Notes under the pieces: generated by a model
What the model was told of the DNA's origin: nothing
Databases searched by the model: none
What the model saw: only the letters and a program-made list of their open reading frames with translations
NCBI RefSeq assembly: GCF_022539315.1
Contig: NC_066314.1
Span: 49,165,180-49,229,179 of the forward strand
Length of the DNA: 64,000 nt
Reading direction: 5' to 3'
DNA from: Serinus canaria
Taxonomy: Eukaryota > Chordata > Aves > Passeriformes > Fringillidae
Position numbers and translations under genes: made by a program
Part shown: piece by piece, positions 56,701 to 64,000 of the stretch
How positions within the stretch are numbered: the first letter of the stretch is position 1
Layout of the letters: each line of letters starts with the position of its first letter

Positions 56701-59700
56701 TGCTGTGGTATTTAGTACTCAGTTTGATTTGTATTCCTCTTTCACAGGGAAGAGAGAGATCGTGCATCAGGGTACAGGAAAAGAGGCCCCAAACCAAAGC
56801 GCCTCCTACTGCAGGTAGCCTCTTGCTCTTCTGTGTATTTCTAACTCCTTAGCTGCTGTGCTGCTCCCCTGCTCTCAGTGAGGTGGAAACTGTCTGTTTG
56901 CTTTTGCATGGACGAAACTGGAGGTAACAAGTTCACGTGATAACATGCAATCAGTGTTTAGGCAGATAGTTGTAACCTGTTAGCTGAAGAGCTAGCTAAT
57001 TTGTCTTTAAAAAGGCAATACAAAATAAAACAACAGTTCTTTCTCTCTGAACTAGGATTTTACAAATTGTGGGCCTGAGTAGTTGCAGGTTACCTGGTTT
57101 GTGTGTTCTCTTATTTTCATGTTGAGCTTGGATTTTCCATCAAGTCAAAGGTAGCCCATAGCTGGAAGAGGAGTTTCAGCATGCTTTTACTGTTGCCAAG
57201 CAAAGCAGCCAATCCTAGGAAACAGATATTAGGAAGAGCTTAGAAGGCAGTTGAAGAGGGGAGAGAAACAGTCTTGTAGAAGCAGCACACCTTATCCTAG
57301 CTCATCTAAAGGTTCAGAGACAGAGCTTCCCAGCGGGGAGCCCTCACTGCATGATCAGATGTCTGCTCTGACCCTTGCTGCGTTGGTGTCTTGGCAGCGG
57401 CTGTATGGCATGGACTTGAGGAGTGCTCACAAGGGAAAGGAGAAGCTCTGCTTCTCTCTTGCACGGAGGTTTGGAGGAGGAGACAGTAGCCTGCCAGGGG
57501 CCAAGACAGGGCAGGCAGAGTTCCCCGAGAAGACTGGGGGTGCAGTCCTGCCATTCTCTCTCCGGAAGCAACGCAAGAACCAGAAGTACCTACGACTGTC
57601 AAGGAAGAAGTTCCCGCGCATGGCGAGCCTGGAGAACCGAAACTGCAGGCATGAGTTCTTCCTGAATGATGCAGTGGGCCTAGAGGCCAGGCAGAGCCCT
57701 GAGGACTGGGAGGCCACGCAGCACACCAGCAAAGAAGGTAAGGCTAGTCACCCTTTGGTGAAGTTCTGGGGCATGTGAAGGATGTTCTGCCTCCTTCCAG
57801 CTTGGTTACATCCTCCTGGGATTGTGGTTTAGGTCAGGCCCATATTATATCCCTCTTGTTTGCAGGTTTCTTTCTCATTTGAAGAGCAGAGATTAATTTT
57901 TTTTTTTTTCAGTCCTGTGGCTCTATGTAGTCTTACATCCCTGATACCCCCCTGTGTTAGAAAACGTGCAGGAGATACTGCAAGTTTTCCTCCTCTTAAA
58001 ATTTCCTCCCAGCAGAGGTGACACACGAGTGTGACAGATTAACTCTGCCTCTGTCCACATTATCCACATGTGCTCAGAATGCTGCTTGGCTCAAAGGACT
58101 TTGGCTGGCAGTGGACAAGCTTGGACAGCGGCACTCCTCTCATAGTGCTGCTTTAAGAAGCATACAGGAATGCTGCTAGGAACTCACAATGTACTCCCTG
58201 CCCCCTCCTTCCCTTTCCTCTCCACGCCCCTTTAAAGCCTCTTGCTATAGAGCTATGTGAGAAAGGGAGCGAGAGATGAAGTGAGGATGGTAACTCCTGC
58301 CTGATCCCACTGGGTAGGCAGCACGAGTGTAGGCATGGGAGATGTCCAAGCGCATTTGGCATTTTGAGGAAGGATACCAGTATCTTGTGCAGGAGGGTTG
58401 TGGGATGTGTGTGTTGCTCTCAGTTACCAGGGAAACTCTATCCTTGCATTATTAGAGCTTCTGAAGGCGTAGCTTTCCTGAGGAATGGAAAACTGGGGCT
58501 TGTGCTGCTTGTAGTAGCTAAGGGAATCCTGTTACTCCTTGCTAGGAGTAGCTGTTAGCCAGGCTGGATTAGGCAGGATCTTAGGGAGAAGGCTGTGTTC
58601 TGGGAATCAGCACTATTCCCTCCTTTCTGAGAGAGACTGGAATGGTGCTCAGAATCCAGGGAGGCAGCAGTGGGAGTAGCACAGAGGAACCCAGTGTTAC
58701 ATCCTGGCAGTGAGGAAATGTGTGGGGCTGTTCTCCCCAGACATGTGTGGCACTTGGGGATCAGAAGAGTGAGTGGCACTACAGGACTGTAAAACTGTTT
58801 TTGTTCTCCCCTTGACATACGGCCTGTGTGGAATCCCAGTTACTGATAGGGGAATTGGACTCTTTCTGGGGGGAAAGTAGATACCCCTGGTGTTTGAGAC
58901 AGAAGACAGGAAATACACTCTAAATGGGGTCTTGTTCTTTGCCCAGGTTGGGACAACAAGGTACGTAGTGGACAGGTAGAGTGACAGGGAGAGGGGGTGT
59001 TTTCCTTCCTCTCTGTTTATGTGGCAGTCTCTGGGAGCTGTGGGGAAGTGAGTCTTTGGGTGCCAGAGGGGCTAATAATTATTCTTACAGTAAGAAAGTG
59101 CAGGCGTGCTTGGGTTTCTTGTATGGAGCTGTCTGGGAGCAAAGGAGGCAAATGAGAAAGGAAGAGCAGCTCATCTATGGAGCACTACGGAGGGATTTTT
59201 GAGTATCACACCCAGGCTGCATTGCAGGTGCAGTACAAGGCAGACCTTCCATTTTGTCTCCCTTTGACTCCCCTAGGAGTATCTGAAGAGTGTGTAAGAG
59301 ATTTTAATTTTTGCCTTTTCAGCAGGGTAGGGCGTTTAGAAGACAGTGAGCTCAAACCAGGGCGAGTGTGCCTTGCATTGGTTACTGTCATGATTACTGT
59401 CCTCAAATACTATGTTTCCTTACTCCACCCCACCTGAAGCATCTCTTATCTTCTGTATTTTTTCAAAATGAAGCCATGAGCCTTCTTAGCTCTGAGATAA
59501 AGACACCTGTGGAAATCCTCAGTGTGTTTGTTTGAGGGGCTTGGCTCCTGGCCTGCAGAATTTGGGGCTCTAGGGTTTCTGCCTCTAGGGTTTTTGCTGA
59601 CACAAAACCAGATTAGGGGCTGAGATGGAATGAAGGATATGGGGGAATTGTGGATGGCTAGATGAACTCGGTGGTTTTACAGGGTCTTTTGACCTCTGCA

Positions 59701-60095
59701 TAGGCTGCTCTGATACTACTATGTGTCGGACACCTGATCCTCCATTTTCCTTTAGCCTCTGAGGGTAGAGCTTGCACATGTTCCTTCTTGCTCTGTACAT
59801 GCAGATTCAGTACAGGCTGATTTCACCTACAGTTTGTCAGAAAGGAGACGCATTTTCCATCTTTCCTTCCCTCTCCCCTTCCTCCTACCTTCTCCCTCAC
59901 CTTCTCTATTTCACTAACATGTTCTTTTGTGCATTTCTTCCTGCAGCAGATGTGGATGCCAGTCTCCCTTGGATCCCCACTGTGCCCCCCAGCGAAGTGA
60001 CAGTGACAGACATCACAGCAAACTCCATCACCGTTACTTTCAGAGAAGCACAAGTGGCTGAGGGCTTCTTTCGAGACCGGAGTGTGCAGTTCTGA
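50692..60095 (+). CDS. CBX7: Chromobox protein homolog 7 (six coding exons)
   Basis: Nuclear subunit of canonical Polycomb repressive complex 1. Its chromodomain binds H3K27me3, and its C-terminal box binds RING1A/B. Joined exons give 244 residues; human has 251. The chromodomain spans about residues 9-62, with aromatic-cage residues Phe11, Trp32 and Trp35. The AT-hook-like KRGPKPKR is at 71-78. A conserved RLYGMDLRS and KEKLCFSL block and the KYLRLSRKKFP motif lie in exon 5, followed by a Glu/Ala-rich variable linker. The Pc box is at about 212-240 (EVTVTDITANSITVTFREAQ and GFFRDR). All intron ends are GT-AG with matching phases. Other CBX paralogues (2, 4, 6, 8) have much longer linkers, so the short length fixes the identity. 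In human the APOBEC3 cluster lies beyond CBX7; none is seen here. Confidence 0.97.
50783..50808 (+). repeat. G-quadruplex-forming GGGGC repeat
   Basis: Five consecutive G runs of four to six separated by single C bases, 23 bases into CBX7 intron 1 on the coding strand. Quadruplex potential follows from the sequence; formation in cells is inference. Confidence 0.8.
51501..51536. repeat. Poly(T) tract
   Basis: A T-rich run with a few C interruptions, the last 21 bases uninterrupted, in CBX7 intron 1. Confidence 0.85.
52123..52166 (+). CDS. CBX7: CBX7 coding exon 2
   Basis: 44 bases encoding GKVEYLVKWKGWPP plus two bases of Lys38. It contains cage residues Trp32 and Trp35. Acceptor CCCTCAG, donor GTAAGT. 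Confidence 0.96.
52167..56157 (+). other. CBX7: CBX7 intron 2 (4.0 kb)
   Basis: GT-AG intron. A purine-rich segment (about 54249-54292) contains two copies of AAGGAGGGGGAAG. A GTGCGCGC alternating run lies at 54377-54393. No embedded gene was recognised. Confidence 0.87.
56158..56223 (+). CDS. CBX7: CBX7 coding exon 3
   Basis: 66 bases encoding YSTWEPEDHILDPRLVVAYE and EK, the chromodomain strand and C-terminal helix. Asp46 stands where human has Glu, and Val55 where human has Met. Donor GTAAGG at 56224. Confidence 0.96.
56224..56747 (+). other. CBX7: CBX7 intron 3 (524 bp)
   Basis: GT-AG intron, acceptor TTTCACAG. Nothing else was recognised. Confidence 0.87.
56748..56814 (+). CDS. CBX7: CBX7 coding exon 4 (AT-hook-like motif)
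   Basis: 67 bases encoding EERDRASGYRKRGPKPKRLL and LQ, identical to the human segment as I recall it. The KRGPKPKR motif contributes DNA or nucleosome contact. The donor is CAG|GTAGCC, weaker than consensus at positions +4 to +6. Confidence 0.95.
56815..57397 (+). other. CBX7: CBX7 intron 4 (583 bp)
   Basis: GT-AG intron with acceptor TTGGCAG. The frame is open for about 150 bases upstream of the exon 5 acceptor, but the protein alignment places the exon start at RLYGMDL. Confidence 0.87.
57398..57737 (+). CDS. CBX7: CBX7 coding exon 5 (linker)
   Basis: 340 bases encoding RLYGMDLRS, KGKEKLCFSL, a variable Gly- and Pro-bearing linker, the conserved KYLRLSRKKFP block, and a final acidic stretch ending KE plus one base. 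The linker is the part of the protein that differs most from human. Donor GTAAGG at 57738. If the intron were retained, translation would stop 12 codons later at 57776, losing the Pc box. Confidence 0.94.
57738..59946 (+). other. CBX7: CBX7 intron 5 (2.2 kb)
   Basis: GT-AG intron with acceptor CTGCAG followed directly by CAG. It contains the first copy of a perfect 206-bp direct repeat (59376-59581). No gene was recognised inside. Confidence 0.87.
59376..59581. repeat. 206-bp direct repeat, copy 1 (CBX7 intron 5)
   Basis: Identical base for base to 61628-61833, starting CATTGGTTACTGTCATGATT and ending CTCTAGGGTTTCTG. The first mismatches lie immediately outside both ends. The sequence is single-copy in character, with no transposon hallmark. 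Right after this copy the text CCTCTAGGGTTT partly repeats the copy's end. Confidence 0.97.
59947..60095 (+). CDS. CBX7: CBX7 coding exon 6 (Pc box and stop)
   Basis: 149 bases encoding ADVDASLPWIPTVPPSE, then VTVTDITANSITVTFREAQ and VAEGFFRDRSVQF, ending TGA. The Pc box is nearly identical to human CBX7 and is the RING1-binding segment needed for PRC1 assembly. The acceptor is a tandem NAGNAG (GCAG|CAG). Using the second AG (start 59950) would drop one Ala. Confidence 0.96.
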
Positions 60096-63000
60096 ATCTC
60101 TGTTTGCAGTGCTCCCTAAAACCAGTGCTTTTAGGGTGGGGCTAGGGAAGGCTGATGTTATCCCTTAAGAGGAAAAAAAATTCAAAATGACTCCTCTTAA
60201 AATGTTTACAAAGACCCTTTTTTTTCCTCCTTTTTCCCCTTTCAGATACGCAAAAAAGGGCAGTGTAGGGGGTGTGTATTTGTCATTGCTTTGTCCAGCT
60301 GAAAAACTGACAGCCCTTTCCCTGGCAAAGACTCCCCTCCTTGATGTGAAAGCAGCAAGCTGAGCAATTCGCCTTTTATCCTGTTAAGTGGCAGCAGCTG
60401 CATTTGTGGGGAGAGGGCATGTGGAGGTGGAAAGAGAGCTGGATCTCTAACCTGCCGCCTTGTTCTGCAATTGATATCCCTTGGATAAAGATACATCTCT
60501 GTACATTGCTCTTCCCACCTTCCTCCTCCCTCTCTTCCTGCAGCAGTGAGAGTCGATGGATCCTACCTGTGTAGATAACTCCAGCCTGTTAAGACTTTCT
60601 CTCCAGTGCTGTTTTCCCTGTGGCCTGCTGTCAGGACTTCAGAAGCATATTTGCCTGTCTGTGGTAAGTCAGTCTTTGCAGCGTGGGTCCATGTAGACAG
60701 CAGAGCTTTCTCCCTTTGATTTTTGATCATGCGGAAAGACTGCAATGCATCTCTGAAATCCAAACTGGCAACATAAATTCAATTTGCCCTCATTAAAAGC
60801 TCAGAAAGCCAGCATAGTTGAGGCATACCATTCTCTACATGCTAAACAGGATTTGCAGGCTTGGCTCTGCTGCGTGAGGAATACGTTATGGAAAGCGGGG
60901 TCTTCTTACCCTTTGCCAAATTCAGTATTAATAACAAATCCTGCCCTGAATCTGTGGTAATAAGTTAGTTGAAAACTGACTCCTCTCCCCTGGGAGGAGG
61001 GACTAATAGGACAACTGAAGCATTGCCTGGCACTGCAGAGATATCCAAGATACTGGCACAGGCCCAGGACGCAGGAATTGGACAGAACTGAGCTAGAAAT
61101 GGACCTTGATTAGCAGCAAATTCTGTTCTTGGATCCCGTAGAGAGATCCAAAATAAACAACATGTGGGGAAGGCATGTATTAGATCTGAGGAGGGGAAAA
61201 ATTCCTAATTTTTAGCAATGAGAATTCTTGGATTGTGCTGCCTGAGTGATTCTCTTCCATGACTCCAGTATCCTCACAGTATCTGTGGTCCTGTACTCTA
61301 CTTTACTGACAGGAACTTCCCCTTGGAAGGCTTAAAAATCTTTGCCAAGGAAAGTGGTCTGCATTTCAATAGACCCGCATGATCTTGCACTTAAAAATGC
61401 CTTGTGCTGGACTGCCTGTGACACTTTGAGGTTTTTGAAGAATTGCTGTATTTTGAGTTGGTAGATTAGCATAGCATCTGTTCTTGCACATGCATGTTCT
61501 CTTCCATTTTTAAAAGCAAATTTTATTTAAAGAACTTAATTTTTTAAATATAGACCTTTTCCAACGGAAAGCAAGAAAAGTAAGGTAGTCTAAAGTGGGA
61601 ACTGCGGGTCAGAGTGCTGCAGGGTAACATTGGTTACTGTCATGATTACTGTCCTCAAATACTATGTTTCCTTACTCCACCCCACCTGAAGCATCTCTTA
61701 TCTTCTGTATTTTTTCAAAATGAAGCCATGAGCCTTCTTAGCTCTGAGATAAAGACACCTGTGGAAATCCTCAGTGTGTTTGTTTGAGGGGCTTGGCTCC
61801 TGGCCTGCAGAATTTGGGGCTCTAGGGTTTCTGGTCCTCCAAACATTTACTTATTATGAAGTGCTTGGACTGCCACTGTGGGTTTTTACTAGAAGAAATT
61901 TTTACCTCATTTAGGATATGGCAGCTCAGTGTAGATTTAGGATTTACCCTACCATCTCAGAGCTGTTGGAGCAGGTCTGTCTTTCATGCCATCAGAGCAG
62001 TTTCAGGATCACTGGGAAGATCTTGAATTTCTGGACTGACATTTTATCTGTCAAAGAAGTAATATGGGAGTTTTATTATGGAGAAATCTGAGAGGGTGAG
62101 AAGTGGAAGCTGAGGGGGAATTATGTGGTGGGAGGAAGAGTGAGTGGGACAGAAGCTTGCAATAGCTAGCAAGGGCAAGCTGATGAGGTAAGCATGCAGG
62201 CGCAGGATGTTTGTTGAACGTGGGTGTCCAGAGCGAGGCTTCTGTGTCTGGAGTTGCACCCTTTTTTGCAGGATGTGGGGTCAGACGGTGGTGTTACCAT
62301 CACCCACACACTCCCTCTTCCTGACACCTGCCAAATATGCTGAATACCTGCATGTCTCTTCTATTGTGACCAGTGGACACACCATGTGGCCCAGTCCACT
62401 CTTGTGGGCTGGAGCAGGTCAGGTAGTGATGGTTGCAGAACTGTAGTGTTTGAGCTTATTTTTAAAAAAGTCTTGAACTGCAGCTCATCCTGCTAAATCT
62501 TCATGGCATTTATAGGATCTGTTTTCTTTATTGTAATGCACCAACTGCTGCCTTTGTCATGTCTTCATCTCAGTGTACAAATGCACCAAAAAAAGCTTCC
62601 TATTTACTAAGTTCCTGGCTTTGGCTGACATTGGAAGCAATATCAATCCTGCAGCAGGAAAGAGCTTGTCCTAATAAACTAGATTTCCATCCTCTGCTTT
62701 TCTCTCCACTCTCCACCTGACACTTCTCAACACTTTGTTTTGGCATTTTTCTTTAAACATATTTTCTTTCTCTTGCAGTGGAGTTTTCAAAGACCTGTGG
62801 TGGCCTTTCAAAGAGGATCCACCCACAGCTTCATATCTTAATCATTTTTTTGGATCAGGCTACCTAGTGTTCTGCTGGTGACTAATCATCTTGCTACACA
62901 AAGTGTGGAACAAAGTACCTGGCTGCCATGCTGCTTTGTGTCAATGAGGAGCTAACCATAATGGGGTTAAGACACAACAAGCTGCATGTGCGTGGGTTTG

Positions 63001-63565
63001 GAGGGGAGGGTGTGAAGAGGAGTTTGTGGTAGGAAACTAAGCAGTTACTTCATTGGCGTGGACTTTGTTTTTGACATTCATGAATTCTTGTATATCTCAA
63101 AGAACTTTTCAAGAAGATTTTTCTCCTGATCTCTTAAAAATATGACTCTGTTCCACATTGTCTGCGGGCATATCACTGTAAACTTCCTTGGTAGAGCTGG
63201 TCTTCAGGGACTTTAAAATTAGCTTTATTCCACCTCTGCAGGTGTAGAGGGGGTTTTACTAGTGATGGAAAGACAGGTTGTCTGGATTTGTCTCTTCTCC
63301 CCAGTACTGTCCATCTGCCAGTTCAACCCAAAACCTGGCAGTTGAATTGGGACCTCCTGTGCTAACATATAATGAAAATCAGATGCTGTGTTTGGATCTT
63401 TGTTAAGCATTCCGTTTGATTAGAGGAGCCAGAATAGCATCCAGCTGAAGCTGAGTTTAATAATTCTATTTGAAGCACCAGCCGAGAATAGAAATGGGCT
63501 AACTCTCCCATACCTTGTTTGGCTCCATGGCTGTAAACAAGAAAAATAAACTTCAGCCAGTGGAA
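60096..63565 (+). other. CBX7: CBX7 3' UTR (end uncertain)
   Basis: Sequence downstream of the stop has no further coding exon. Human CBX7 has a 3' UTR of roughly 3 kb, so most of this stretch is probably transcribed. Candidate polyadenylation signals AATAAA lie at about 61152 and 63545. Copy 2 of the 206-bp repeat lies inside at 61628-61833. Which signal is used cannot be decided from sequence alone. Confidence 0.5.
61628..61833. repeat. 206-bp direct repeat, copy 2 (downstream of CBX7 stop)
   Basis: Perfect copy of 59376-59581, same orientation, 2252 bases away. With copy 1 it brackets the last CBX7 coding exon. Confidence 0.97.
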
Positions 63566-64000
63566 ATTACTGAGCTGTACACAAGAAACAACCTTCTCAG
63601 AGAACTACTCTAATAGTCATTCTTAGAACAGTTTCCATGTGAAAATTTACCAGCAGTGTTGGGGGACAGAAGTGTTTATTTTATAGATCTTGCAGTGAAT
63701 TCACTGTATGTGTGATAGACCTGGGGGACTTCCTGAGACTGGAAAGCCTTTTTGTTAACACTGTGTTTAAAAAAAAATCTATGTGGAAAGAACTGCCTCT
63801 GTTCCTGGATGGTTATAAACTAGATGTTATTGCTCTGATATACAAGTGATGCCTTGGAACAGCAAGTTTTAACACGTAAATAGTGGCAGTAAGTAGCCTT
63901 CTGCATGCTCCTTATTGTCTTGCGTTTGCTTGGGGGCCCTTCTGCTTGTGAAGTCAGACTAAGGTGGTTTTTTTTTTTCTCTTTATCTTATTTTTTTTTT
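63566..64000. other. Sequence downstream of CBX7
   Basis: No gene is recognised in the last 435 bases. T-rich runs occur at the very end, and the window stops inside one. Confidence 0.5.

Noticed and set aside
59376..61833. Retroviral LTR pair
   Set aside because: The 206-bp copies lack TG...CA ends, a polyadenylation region and any retroviral coding sequence between them, and they bracket a normal CBX7 exon.

Overview
The window is vertebrate nuclear DNA, almost certainly from a bird. It has long introns, two CpG-rich promoters and scattered microsatellites. One CR1 LINE 3' end finishes in the bird and reptile type ATTCTATG tail. The encoded proteins look like avian orthologues of known vertebrate genes. 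Two protein-coding genes are clear, both on the + strand: PDGFB (platelet-derived growth factor B chain, about 11.69-29.2 kb) and CBX7 (Polycomb chromobox 7, about 50.4 kb to at least 60.1 kb). Transcription order PDGFB then CBX7 matches the order I know for human chromosome 22q13.1, so this is a conserved syntenic block. No bacterial-type operon, CRISPR array, rRNA or tRNA was seen.

Layout. 1-11.6 kb is upstream intergenic DNA. It holds a possible enhancer and alternative first exon near 6.7-6.84 kb and a modestly CpG-rich patch near 7.9-8.2 kb. 11.64-12.62 kb is the PDGFB core promoter and a long leader rich in upstream ATGs. PDGFB coding exons lie at 12625-12681, 19425-19521, 22713-22796, 23290-23495, 25179-25320 and 25718-25854. 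The last intron lies after the stop codon, and the long terminal exon from 27095 is untranslated. Together the exons encode a 240-residue precursor with a signal peptide, an RERR processing site, eight growth-factor-domain cysteines and a basic C-terminal retention tail. 29.2-50.2 kb is intergenic. It contains a 12-bp minisatellite at 30.4 kb, a CR1 fragment at 41.8-42.0 kb, an ATT microsatellite at 49.1 kb and a possible LTR-like segment at 49.7-50.1 kb, but no credible gene. CBX7 coding exons lie at 50692-50760, 52123-52166, 56158-56223, 56748-56814, 57398-57737 and 59947-60095. They encode 244 residues: chromodomain with aromatic cage, AT-hook-like motif and C-terminal Pc box. 60.1-64 kb is CBX7 3' UTR and downstream sequence.

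The two genes do not act in one pathway. PDGFB is a secreted mitogen for pericytes and smooth muscle. CBX7 is a nuclear PRC1 reader of H3K27me3. I found no new biological system. The observations most worth checking are: a perfect 206-bp direct repeat flanking the last CBX7 exon (recent duplication or assembly artefact); a possible alternative first exon 5.8 kb upstream of the PDGFB start that joins in frame to exon 2; the multi-uORF PDGFB leader with two ATG-TAA start-stop elements; two minisatellites; and a NAGNAG acceptor at CBX7 exon 6.
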